Of a DNA stretch of 29,422 nt, positions 17,243 through 24,682 are shown one piece after another. The first letter of the stretch is position 1. Every line of letters begins with the position of its first letter. Source of the stretch: DASUFI01 sp036274635 (GTDB taxonomy: Bacteria > Planctomycetota > B15-G4); NCBI GenBank assembly GCA_036274635.1, contig DASUFI010000104.1:1-29422 (forward strand). The letters are read 5' to 3'. The position numbers and the translations under genes are program-made. The notes under the pieces are model-generated. The model was not told where the DNA came from, searched no databases, and saw nothing but the letters and a program-made list of their open reading frames with translations.

Positions 17243-18721
17243 TCAGTCGAACAGGAACAGCTGCCGCGTGCCGGACGTGTCCGCCACGTCGGGGTTCCAG
17301 GTGAGCTTGCCGGGTGCGCCGAGGACGCCCTTCCGGCCCGACGAGCCGTACGTGATGTTCACCGCGATGCCGGTGCACGCCGCCGGCTGCGGTCCCGTGG
17401 CCACCTGCCAACTCGCGCCGCCGATGCCGAAGGGGAAGCCCGGCCGCGTCACGTGGCCGAGGAGGCCGAAGCCCAGGCTGGTCAGCGGCTGCAACAGGCC
17501 CGCCGACACCACCGGCACGCGGATCGTGCCAAAGAGCTTGGTCACGCCCGGATCGGTGGCCGGATTGCCGCCCACCGCGCCGAGGAAGTCGAAGGACAGC
17601 CACACCAGGCGCACCGAGCCGTCGCCGTCGCCACCGTTGTCCCACGTCGCGAAGCCCAGCGTGCCGACGGTGCCCGGGCCCGCGCTCGGGTCCTGGTTCC
17701 CCAGGCCCGTGGCCGGGTTGGGCACGCCCGCCTTGCCGCTGAAGCTGATGGCGGCGCTGCCGCGGCCCGCGTCGAAGCCGCCGTTGGGGTTGACCACCGC
17801 GCCGAACTCGTTGCTCACGTTGACGGTCGTCGTCGCGAAGTCGCCGCCAGGGCGCGGTGCCAGCGTGGCCACGGTGTCCGGCTCGGCCGACGTGAGCTGC
17901 AGCGCGTAGTCGTCGTTGGCGAAGAAGGCCAGCACAGCGGTCAGCCCGCCGTCCGTCGCCACCGTCTGGCTCTGCCAGATGTTCTGCTCGTTGTCGCTGA
18001 AGGCCCAGTACTGGTTCTCGTCGGGAGAATTGGTCACGTAGTGCCACAGGCCGTCGATGTCATCCAGCAGGGGCAGCGCCGAGGGCACCCACGTGAACTT
18101 GACCTGCCAGCACAGGCCGGTGGAGGCGATGGGCAGCATCGCCGATGCCGCGGCCAGCAGCGTGGCCGTGCCGCCCGCCGACGGGACGAAGCCGTTGTTG
18201 GGGAGCAGGATCGTGACCGTCGGCATGCCGGCGACCGAGGGCAGCCCCGACAGCACGAAGCTGGCCGACGAGCCGGGTCCCGTGCCGTAGGGGATGAAGC
18301 CGCTGGTCCCCAGCGGGAAGCTGGGCACTGTGCAGGCCGGGTTGGTGAAGATCGCGGGCGCATTGCCGTTGAGCCCATCCAGCTCGATGAAGCTGATCAG
18401 GGGAAACCTCACCGCCAGCGGGCCGCCGCCGATGATGGGCCCCTGCAGGACGCACGCGTCCTCGGTGAAGCTCGGGAAGCGGAAGCCGAAATCGCCCAGC
18501 GCCGTGACGTGCGAGCCGCGCAGGTCCTCGCCGGCGATGAAGGTGCCGAGGCCGTCGAGGGCCGTCTGGGTTCCGCCAGCTCCGATGCCGAGGAACAGGG
18601 CATCGGCGCCATTGGTGAGGACGTGGTAGTTGCTGCCGTTCTGGGCCTGCGCCACGCCGGAGACCAGGAAGCCGAAGACGAGCGACGCCGGAGCCGCGCC
18701 GCACAAAAACGAACGCACCAT
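17243..18721 (-). CDS. Secreted protein of unknown function
   Basis: The product has 492 residues and a signal peptide (about 1-26, ending VAQAQ). The rest is rich in Gly, Ala, Thr and short beta strands, with several Cys residues (for example DACVLQ, PACTVP and GLCWQV), which suggests an extracellular beta-sandwich protein. Phrases such as LWHYVTNSPDENQYWAFS and GGDGDGSVRLVWLSFDF are distinct, but I do not recognise a family. The ATG at 18721 is preceded by GAGGTG five bases upstream, a strong ribosome-binding site. Its last 34 codons have a diverged copy just upstream at 18864-18965, which points to an ancestral tandem duplication of this gene. Confidence 0.78.
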   Translation of the reverse strand: MVRSFLCGAAPASLVFGFLVSGVAQAQNGSNYHVLTNGADALFLGIGAGGTQTALDGLGTFIAGEDLRGSHVTALGDFGFRFPSFTEDACVLQGPIIGGGPLAVRFPLISFIELDGLNGNAPAIFTNPACTVPSFPLGTSGFIPYGTGPGSSASFVLSGLPSVAGMPTVTILLPNNGFVPSAGGTATLLAAASAMLPIASTGLCWQVKFTWVPSALPLLDDIDGLWHYVTNSPDENQYWAFSDNEQNIWQSQTVATDGGLTAVLAFFANDDYALQLTSAEPDTVATLAPRPGGDFATTTVNVSNEFGAVVNPNGGFDAGRGSAAISFSGKAGVPNPATGLGNQDPSAGPGTVGTLGFATWDNGGDGDGSVRLVWLSFDFLGAVGGNPATDPGVTKLFGTIRVPVVSAGLLQPLTSLGFGLLGHVTRPGFPFGIGGASWQVATGPQPAACTGIAVNITYGSSGRKGVLGAPGKLTWNPDVADTSGTRQLFLFD

Positions 18722-18863
18722 GGTTCACCTCGTTCGGGTCGAGGGGAAGGGAGCGGCCGTGATCGGGGACGGTCGCACCGGCGGTGTCTGCGTCTCGAAT
18801 GGGGACGTGCCAGCCACCACCGGACACGCGAAGCGTACTCGCCCCTGCGCGGAGCGTGGATCC

Positions 18864-18965
18864 GTCGGACAGAAAAACTTGCTGCGTGACTGACGTGTCG
18901 GCGATGGCAGGGTCGGAGGTCAGCTCGCCGCGTGCGCGGAGCTCGCCGAGTCGACCCGAGGAGCC
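18864..18965 (-). pseudogene. Decayed copy of the C-terminus of the neighbouring secreted protein
   Basis: On the minus strand this stretch translates as GSSGRLGELRARGELTSDPA followed by IADTSVTQQVFLSD. It aligns without gaps to the last 34 residues of the 17243-18721 product (GSSGRKGVLGAPGKLTWNPD, VADTSGTRQLFLFD) with 21 of 34 residues identical. The place of the intact gene's TGA stop is occupied by GGA (18861-18863). Homology stops upstream at the GSSG, and no start or signal peptide belongs to it. It is best read as the remaining tail of a tandem paralogue whose front was lost, between clpP and the intact copy. Confidence 0.62.
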
Positions 18966-18989
18966 GCGGGTGGGGAAGAAGCGGGTCGC

Positions 18990-19661
18990 TCAGCCCTTCG
19001 CGATGCCGTTCAGCTCGTCCACCGATCGCACGATGCCGCTCGACAGCCCGTACTCCACCGACTCCTGGGCGTTGAGCCAGAAGTCGCGGTGCACGTCCTT
19101 GAGGATCTGCTTGTCCGGACGGCCGGTCTCCTCGGAAAGCACGAGGTTGTAGGTGTCGCGGATCTTGATGATCTCGTTGGCGGTGATCTCGATGTCGCTG
19201 GCCGGGCCCTGGCTGAAGCTGCTGGGCTGGTGGATGAGGAAGCGGCTGTGCGGCAGCGTGAAGCGCCGGCCCTTGCGGCCGCCCACGAAGATGATGACCG
19301 CGGCGCTGGCCGCCAGCCCGAGGCACACGGTGGTGATGGGCGCGCGCACGAACTTCATCACGTCGTAGATGCCGAAGCCGCTGTCGGCGTCGCCGCCGGG
19401 ACTGTTCACGTACACCGTGATGGGCGCCTTGCCGTCCTTGGCGTCCAGCACCAGCAGCTGGCCGGTGATCATGGCCGCCATCTCGCGGTCCACCGGCTTG
19501 GCGATCAGGATGATGCGCTGGTCGAACAGGCCCTTGGCCAGGAACTCGCCCGCCGCCTTGACCTTGACCTCCTTGGCCTTGCCGTTCTCCTCGCCGTCGT
19601 CGTCGTCATCATCGTCGTCGTCATCGTCGAGGCGCGGGCGGACGGCGTTCGGCAGCGTCAT
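18990..19661 (-). CDS. clpP: ATP-dependent Clp protease proteolytic subunit with poly-Asp N-terminus
   Basis: The 223-residue protein is a ClpP serine peptidase. The catalytic triad is in place: Ser119 in GLAASAAV, His144 in RFLIHQP and Asp193 in VHRDFWLNAQESVEYGL. The phrase VYVNSPGGDADSGFGIYD is the usual oxyanion and substrate strand. ClpP forms a cytoplasmic barrel that degrades proteins fed by ClpX or ClpA. It is about 15-30 residues longer than typical because residues 12-22 are eleven consecutive Asp, followed by GEENGKAKEVKVKAAGEF. The ATG at 19661 has GGAG seven bases upstream. No clpX, tig or clpA lies beside it, so it is probably an additional paralogue rather than the housekeeping copy, though that is inference. 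Confidence 0.9.
   Translation of the reverse strand: MTLPNAVRPRLDDDDDDDDDDDGEENGKAKEVKVKAAGEFLAKGLFDQRIILIAKPVDREMAAMITGQLLVLDAKDGKAPITVYVNSPGGDADSGFGIYDVMKFVRAPITTVCLGLAASAAVIIFVGGRKGRRFTLPHSRFLIHQPSSFSQGPASDIEITANEIIKIRDTYNLVLSEETGRPDKQILKDVHRDFWLNAQESVEYGLSSGIVRSVDELNGIAKG
19596..19628 (-). repeat. Trinucleotide repeat encoding eleven Asp in clpP
   Basis: Thirty-three bases of GAC/GAT codons (on the plus strand, four GTC, two ATC, three GTC, one ATC, one GTC) encode residues 12-22 of ClpP. Interruption by GAT codons suggests selection for aspartate rather than a fresh slippage tract, but copy number could still vary between strains. Confidence 0.9.
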
Positions 19662-19713
19662 GGTTCGGCTCCGTGGAAAGTCGGGCCGTGAAGCTAGCGC
19701 AAGCCGGGGCGCG

Positions 19714-19740
19714 AAAAAACTGTCCGGCGGGAAACCCCGG
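19714..19740 (-). terminator. Candidate intrinsic terminator after the phosphodiesterase gene
   Basis: On the minus strand a CCGG-based stem with a GGG/CCC core and one bulged base (19724-19740) is followed within four bases by six T (A6 on plus at 19714-19719). It lies in the 90-base gap between the phosphodiesterase-fold gene and clpP, which would therefore be separately transcribed. Confidence 0.42.
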
Positions 19741-19751
19741 CGGGCACAGGC

Positions 19752-21179
19752 TCAGTGCGGATCGGTCGCGGGCGGGGACGGTGCGGCAGGCGGCGGCTGG
19801 ACGATCTCCGACACGCCCTCGTGCGGCGCGAGCTGCAGGTAGCCGAGCGCCTGGAAGTGCTGCTCGAAGTTGTTGGACATCTGGGCCGGCACATCGTCCA
19901 TGACCGGCGCGCGGAAGCCCTCGTCGTGGCTGGGCACGGGCGGCAGCTTGGCGTTGTCGCGCGCCGGGCCAGGCTCCAGCAGCGTGAGCACGGCGCGGCC
20001 GCGCATGTCCTTGCCCACCGGGATGCCCAGCAGCGCGAGCAGCGTGGGCGTCACGTCCACCACGCTGCCGTGCGTGGGCAGCGCGCCGTTCTCGAGGAAG
20101 GCCTTGACGCCCCCCTGCTTCAGGATGCCCGGGCCGGCCGCCACGATCACGCCGGGCGGCGCGTCGAGGTGGTGGCCCGTCATGCCGAACTGCGTGTCCT
20201 CCTTCTCCTGCGCAATCGCGTGCATGCCGTGGTCGCTGACCACGAGGACCGTGGTGTCCGGCCCCGCCGCGGCCACCAGCGCGCCGAGCATCTCGTCCAT
20301 CCAGTCGTAGTAGTTGGGGATGACCTCGGCCAGCTCCTCGTCCAGCACCTCGCCGTCGTGATAGGCGTAGCCCTTGGGGCGGAACTCGCGCCAGTAGCGG
20401 TGTCCCACCACGTCCGTGCCGCCGAAGTACACGAGGTTCAGGTCGGCCGGGTGCTCCTTGATGTACTTGCACGCGATCTCGAAGTAGGTCTCGTCCGACA
20501 GCAGCGACCACAGGGTCTGCTGCAGCACCTTCTTCTGCAGCGGATTCATCAGCTCCTGCTGCACGCCCGGGAAGATCTTCTCGCCGGCCAGCTGCTGCAC
20601 CTTGTCCATCGCGCCGGCCTGCGCCGCCAGGGCCAGCACCTCGTCCGTCAGCGCCTCGGGCCACACCTGCCCGGCCACGCCCGGCAGCAGCGCCGGCTTC
20701 CAGTTGGCATCCAGCTGGCTGTCCGCGCTGCTGCCCGACACGACCATCCCGCGCACGTGCTCGGCCGGCCAGGTCACGAACCAGCCGAAGAGGTTGGTGG
20801 ACAGCCCGTAGTGGTCCGCGATGTTCCAGACCGCGCTCACCGCGCGCCGCCCGGACGTGAAGACGCGGCGCTGCGGGTCGAGGAAGTTGGTGACCTTGTG
20901 GTCCTCCATGAGCTTGCCGGTCGCGATGGTGGTCCACACGACCGGCGAGAGCGTCGGCTTCATGCTGGCCAGGTAGCCGTAGCTGCCGCGCTGCATGAGC
21001 GCCAGCAGGTTGGGCATCCGCCCCTGCGCCAGCAGGTGCAGCACCACCGACCACTCCAGCCCATCCATCCCCACCAGCAACACCCGCGACACCGGCTTCG
21101 CCACAGGCGGAGCCTTCTCCCCACAGCCCCCCAACGCGGCCATCACGACGAGCAAGGCGATGCGGGTTCGGGCAAGCAT
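19752..21179 (-). CDS. Phosphodiesterase/nucleotide pyrophosphatase-fold lipoprotein
   Basis: This 475-residue lipoprotein has a signal with lipobox ALGGC (Cys19) and belongs to the type I phosphodiesterase branch of the alkaline phosphatase superfamily. Family signatures are VLLVGMDGLEW (metal ligand Asp39), KPTLSPVVWTTIATGK (nucleophile probably Thr76 or Ser78), VLVVSDHGMHA, TGHHLDAPPGVIVAAG and HGSVVDVTPTLLALLGIPVGKDMRGR. It should hydrolyse a phosphodiester or phosphoester in the periplasm; the substrate is open. The C-terminus carries FQALGYLQL, similar to the tail LEALGYID of the sulfatase-fold lipoprotein at 12309-13919. The ATG at 21179 begins the lipoprotein signal exactly; no strong ribosome-binding site precedes it. 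It is divergent from the aminotransferase operon. Confidence 0.86.
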   Translation of the reverse strand: MLARTRIALLVVMAALGGCGEKAPPVAKPVSRVLLVGMDGLEWSVVLHLLAQGRMPNLLALMQRGSYGYLASMKPTLSPVVWTTIATGKLMEDHKVTNFLDPQRRVFTSGRRAVSAVWNIADHYGLSTNLFGWFVTWPAEHVRGMVVSGSSADSQLDANWKPALLPGVAGQVWPEALTDEVLALAAQAGAMDKVQQLAGEKIFPGVQQELMNPLQKKVLQQTLWSLLSDETYFEIACKYIKEHPADLNLVYFGGTDVVGHRYWREFRPKGYAYHDGEVLDEELAEVIPNYYDWMDEMLGALVAAAGPDTTVLVVSDHGMHAIAQEKEDTQFGMTGHHLDAPPGVIVAAGPGILKQGGVKAFLENGALPTHGSVVDVTPTLLALLGIPVGKDMRGRAVLTLLEPGPARDNAKLPPVPSHDEGFRAPVMDDVPAQMSNNFEQHFQALGYLQLAPHEGVSEIVQPPPAAPSPPATDPH

Positions 21180-21510
21180 CTCGGCGCGGCCCCCTACGGA
21201 GCCAACCGCGCGAGTGTCGGCAATCCCCCCACCCGAAACGAGCCCCCGCCCGGCCCGCAGCAGCCGGCCCGCCCGCCCCCAACGTGCATGGCGCGCTGCA
21301 AGCCCCACCCGCGCACCCTCGAGGCTGCTCGCTGGCGCCGCGCAGGCGGCGCCAGCGGTGGCCGGCAGGCACCCAGGCGCGCGTGTCCGCAACCATCGCC
21401 CCGACCGCGCGCCGCGGAGCACACCCCCGAGATCCCGCGGAGCCATGGGCGCCTGGCGCCACCCCCGCCCCACCCCGATAGAATGCCCGCACCCCACGGG
21501 CGAGGACGCC
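21180..21510. other. 331-base divergent intergenic region with inverted repeat
   Basis: This gap separates the divergent starts at 21179 and 21511. It holds a perfect 10 bp inverted repeat, CGCTGGCGCC (21330-21339) and GGCGCCAGCG (21348-21357), with an 8-base loop, and a -10-like TAGAAT at 21479-21484. No open reading frame in it has a supported start or family. It should contain both promoters. Confidence 0.5.
21479..21484 (+). promoter_or_regulatory. Candidate -10 element (TAGAAT) for the ilvE operon
   Basis: TAGAAT differs from the consensus at one position and lies 26 bases before the aminotransferase ATG. A matching -35 hexamer is not clear at 15-19 bases upstream. It is one of the few AT-rich hexamers in this gap. 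Confidence 0.32.
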
Positions 21511-22449
21511 ATGCCGGTCATCTGGATAGACGGGTCTCTGGTGCCCGCCGAGCAAGCGAAGGTTTCGGTGCTGGCGCACACGCTGCACTACGGCGTCGGC
21601 GTGTTCGAAGGCATCCGCAGCTACGCCGGCGACGACAACCACGCCTGCGTGTTCCGCCTCGAGGACCACATCCGCCGCCTCCTCGACAGCGCGCACATCT
21701 GTGGCCTGAAGATCCCCTTCACGCACGAGCAGCTGGTGCACGCCTGCGTCGAGACGCTGGAGGCCAACCAGCTGCGCGATGCCTACCTGCGGCCCATCGT
21801 CTACCAGGACGACGGCAACCTCGGCGGCCTCGGCTCGAACCCGCCGGTGCACGTGGCCATCGCGGCCAACGTCTGGGGCGCGTACCTGGGCGACGACGGC
21901 GTGCGCAAGGGCATCCGCGTGCACCTCTCGGCCTTCCGGCGCAGCGGGCTCGGGTCGAGCCTGCCCAAGGCCAAGATCACGGGCCAGTACGTGGTTTCGA
22001 CGCTGGCCAAGCGCGAGGCGCGCGGCATGGGCTTCGACGAGGCCCTGCTCATGGACGACGACGCCAACATCGCCGAGGGCAGCGGCGAGAACCTGTTCGT
22101 GGTGTGCGATGGCATCCTCAAGACGCCGCCCACCTCCGCGCCCATCCTGCCCGGCCTGACGCGCGCCACCGTGCTGCACCTCGCGCGCCGCGGCCTCGAG
22201 ACCTTCGGCCTGTCGGACATCCGCGAGGAGAACATCTCGCGCGGCGAGCTGCTGGTCTCGGACGAGGTCTTCCTCACCGGCACCGCCGCCGAGATCACGC
22301 CGGTGCGGCAGGTGGACCTGCACGTGATCGGCCGCGGCGAGCCCGGCCCCATCACGCGTGGCCTGCAGAAGGCCTATTTCGAGCTGGTCCGCGGCCGCGG
22401 CCCCGCGCCGGCGCACTGGCGCACGTCCTTCGGGGCGCTGGTGCGTTGA
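21511..22449 (+). CDS. ilvE: Branched-chain amino acid aminotransferase
   Basis: The 312-residue protein is a fold-IV PLP aminotransferase of the branched-chain group. The phrase HYGVGVFEGIRSY near residue 26 is the family signature. Lys155 in AKITGQY binds PLP and Glu189 in NIAEGSGENLF contacts the cofactor ring nitrogen; their 34-residue spacing equals that in the E. coli enzyme. It transfers the amino group between glutamate and the keto acids of leucine, isoleucine and valine. The start has GAGG at 21502-21505, five bases upstream. It heads a four-gene operon: its TGA overlaps a TTG start of the SLC13 transporter. A D-amino acid or 4-amino-4-deoxychorismate lyase role is less likely given the EGIRSY motif. 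Confidence 0.93.
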   Translation: MPVIWIDGSLVPAEQAKVSVLAHTLHYGVGVFEGIRSYAGDDNHACVFRLEDHIRRLLDSAHICGLKIPFTHEQLVHACVETLEANQLRDAYLRPIVYQDDGNLGGLGSNPPVHVAIAANVWGAYLGDDGVRKGIRVHLSAFRRSGLGSSLPKAKITGQYVVSTLAKREARGMGFDEALLMDDDANIAEGSGENLFVVCDGILKTPPTSAPILPGLTRATVLHLARRGLETFGLSDIREENISRGELLVSDEVFLTGTAAEITPVRQVDLHVIGRGEPGPITRGLQKAYFELVRGRGPAPAHWRTSFGALVR

Positions 22450-24254
22450 GCGGCGACGCCCTCCTCGTCCTCTTCATCACCGTCGCGACCCTGGTCATCT
22501 GGGTCATCGAGATCCTGCCCGTCGACCTGGTGGCCGTGCTGGCCATCCTGGCGCTGGTCCTCACGGGCCAGCTCACCGTGGAGGAGGCCTTCAGGGGCTT
22601 CGGCAACTCGGCGCTCATCACCGTGGCGTGCATGTTCGTGCTGTCGGCGGGGCTCATCCGCACCGGCGCGCTGGACCTGGTGACCACCTCGATGCTGCAC
22701 GCCGGGCGCGGCAACAAGGCGCGCACCATCGGCGTGCTCATGCTCACCATCGCCGGCGTGTCGGCCTTCATGAACAACACGCCGGTGGCAGTGATCTTCC
22801 TGCCGGTGGTGCTGGCGGTGGCCGTGAAGCTGGAGATCGCGCCCAGCAAGCTGCTCATCCCGCTGTCCTACGCCACCATCCTCGGCGGCACGTGCACGCT
22901 CATCGGCACCTCCACGAACCTGCTCGTGGGGCAGGCGGTGGTCAAGGCCGGGCTGCCGCCGCTGCACCTGTTCGACTTCGCGATCCCCGGCGTGCTCTAC
23001 GCGCTCTCGGGCCTGGCCTTCCTGGCGCTGGCCGGGCCGTACCTGCTGCCGGTGCGCGCCTCGGTCACGGGCGCCGGCAGCGGCGTGCGCGCGCAGCAGT
23101 TCGTCACCGAGATCCAGTTCCCCGACGCCAGCCCGCTGGTCGGGCGCAGCTACCAGGAGATGGTGGGCAAGACCGCGGGCCTCGTGCCGCTCATGGTGAT
23201 CCGCGGCGAGGAGACCTATCCGGCGCCGCTCATCGCCAACCCGCGCACGCAGTTCATCCGGGCGGGCGACGTGCTGCTGCTCAAGGGTGAGCCGGGCGCC
23301 ATCAACACCCTGCTCACGCGCGGCGGCGTCACGCTGCCGCCCGAGCTGGGCGCGGCCCTCGCCGGCCAGGCCAAGGGCAAGGCCATGACCATGGTCGAGC
23401 TCGTGGTGAACCCCAACTCGCCCCTCATCGGCCGCACGCTGGGCGGCGCGGACTTCTCGCGCCGGCACGGCAACGCCTCGGTCATCGCCATCCTGCGGCG
23501 CGACGAGCACCTGCGCGAGCGCGTGGCCGAGATCCGGCTGCACATGGGCGACACGCTGCTGTGCGTGTGCGACGAGGCGCGCCTCGACGACCTGCGCAAC
23601 ACGTCCGAGTTCATCATGCTCGAGGGCGTCGAGCGGCACGTCGTGCGGCGCGACAAGGCGCCGCTGGCCATCGCCATCCTGGCGGGCGTGGTGCTGCTGG
23701 CGGCCTTCGGCGTCCAGGACATGGCCTTCATGGCCGTGGCCGGCGCGGTGGCCATGGTCATCACCGGCTGCCTGCCGCTGCGCCTCGCCTACCAGGCCAT
23801 CGACAGCTCGGTCATCGTGCTCATCGCGGGCACGCTGGCCATGGGTGCGGCCATGGACAAGAGCGGCGCCATCGGCTGGGTGGCCGCGCAGATCGCCGAC
23901 CTGCTGGGCCAGTACGGCCCGCGCATGGTGCTGGCCGGGCTGTTCCTCATCGCCACCGTGATCAATGCCCTCATCTCCAACAACGCCGTGGCCGTGCTCT
24001 TCACGCCGCTGGGGATCCAGATCGCGCACGAGCTGCACGTCGCGCCCGAGCCCTTCATCTTCGGCCTGCTCTTCGCCGCGAGCTGCGACTTCTCCACGCC
24101 CATCGGCTACCAGACCAACCTCTTCGTCTACGGGCCGGGCGGCTACCGCTTCCTGGACTACATGCGCGTGGGCGTGCCGCTCACGCTGGTGCTCTTCGTC
24201 GTGACCATGATCCTCGTGCCCTTCTTTTGGCCCTTCGTCACGGTGCCCGGATGA
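22446..24254 (+). CDS. SLC13/DASS-family anion transporter with two RCK-C domains
   Basis: This 602-residue membrane protein has two halves of transmembrane helices separated by a cytoplasmic region. The two family motifs are IGTSTNLLVGQ (GTSTN at 154-158) in the first half and FSTPIGYQTNLFVYGPGGY in the second; hairpin phrases FMNNTPVAVIF and ISNNAVAVLF also match. Between about residues 200 and 385 are two TrkA-C (RCK_C) domains, seen in VTEIQFPDASPLVGRSYQE and VELVVNPNSPLIGRTLGG, which usually bind a ligand that gates transport. The family carries sulfate, di- or tricarboxylates with sodium. The start is TTG at 22446, overlapping the ilvE stop (TTGA); the next in-frame start would delete the first membrane span. 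Its stop overlaps the next ATG (ATGA). Confidence 0.9.
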   Translation: MSGDALLVLFITVATLVIWVIEILPVDLVAVLAILALVLTGQLTVEEAFRGFGNSALITVACMFVLSAGLIRTGALDLVTTSMLHAGRGNKARTIGVLMLTIAGVSAFMNNTPVAVIFLPVVLAVAVKLEIAPSKLLIPLSYATILGGTCTLIGTSTNLLVGQAVVKAGLPPLHLFDFAIPGVLYALSGLAFLALAGPYLLPVRASVTGAGSGVRAQQFVTEIQFPDASPLVGRSYQEMVGKTAGLVPLMVIRGEETYPAPLIANPRTQFIRAGDVLLLKGEPGAINTLLTRGGVTLPPELGAALAGQAKGKAMTMVELVVNPNSPLIGRTLGGADFSRRHGNASVIAILRRDEHLRERVAEIRLHMGDTLLCVCDEARLDDLRNTSEFIMLEGVERHVVRRDKAPLAIAILAGVVLLAAFGVQDMAFMAVAGAVAMVITGCLPLRLAYQAIDSSVIVLIAGTLAMGAAMDKSGAIGWVAAQIADLLGQYGPRMVLAGLFLIATVINALISNNAVAVLFTPLGIQIAHELHVAPEPFIFGLLFAASCDFSTPIGYQTNLFVYGPGGYRFLDYMRVGVPLTLVLFVVTMILVPFFWPFVTVPG

Positions 24255-24682
24255 GCTCCGCCGCCGAGCTCCTCGCGCGCACGCCGCTGCTCGTACGCCG
24301 CGGACCGTACGTGCTGGCCGCCTGGGCCCCGGCGCAGGTGTCGGCCGTGTGCCAGGGCCTGCTGCGCTGCCGCACGGGCCACGGCATGGTGATGCTCGAC
24401 GAGCTCGAGGCCTCCGCGCTGCTGCCCGAGCACGCGCTGGCCGAGATGCCGCCCGCCCGCCACGTGCAGCGCGGCTTCGCGCTCATCACGCTGGGCACGC
24501 CCATGGAGTGGAACGTCACGGGCGTCCTCGCGGCCGTCTCGGGCGCCCTCGCCGACGCCGGCGTGCCACTGGGCGCCGCCGCGGCCTTCTCGCGCGACCA
24601 CCTCTTCGTGCCCGTCGACCGCCTCGACGAGGCGCTCGCCGCCCTGCAGCCCCTGTGCGCCGAGGTGCGCGTCCTTGCCTGA
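24251..24682 (+). CDS. ACT-domain protein (CASTOR/ACT_7-like)
   Basis: This 143-residue soluble protein has an N-terminal region with LLVRRGPYVLAAWAP and a C-terminal ACT domain beginning near HVQRGFALITLGTP and containing NVTGVLAAVSGALADAGVP and DHLFVPVDRLDEALAAL. That arrangement fits the small two-lobed ACT_7-type proteins that bind amino acids. Its place behind a branched-chain aminotransferase and a transporter suggests a sensor of amino acid level, but no DNA-binding or enzyme domain is attached, so its target is unknown. The ATG overlaps the transporter stop by four bases, and its own end overlaps the lpxB start by eight bases. Confidence 0.83.
   Translation: MSSAAELLARTPLLVRRGPYVLAAWAPAQVSAVCQGLLRCRTGHGMVMLDELEASALLPEHALAEMPPARHVQRGFALITLGTPMEWNVTGVLAAVSGALADAGVPLGAAAAFSRDHLFVPVDRLDEALAALQPLCAEVRVLA

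Noticed and set aside
18060..18827. Minus-strand open frame that spans the gene remnant and reads into the secreted-protein gene
   Set aside because: It is open only because the remnant lost its stop codon, and it overlaps the true gene in the wrong frame. No start or signal peptide supports it.
19755..22445. Long plus-strand extension upstream of the SLC13 transporter
   Set aside because: The frame is open back to 19755 only because it shadows the phosphodiesterase and ilvE genes. The transporter starts at TTG 22446, where the first membrane span begins.
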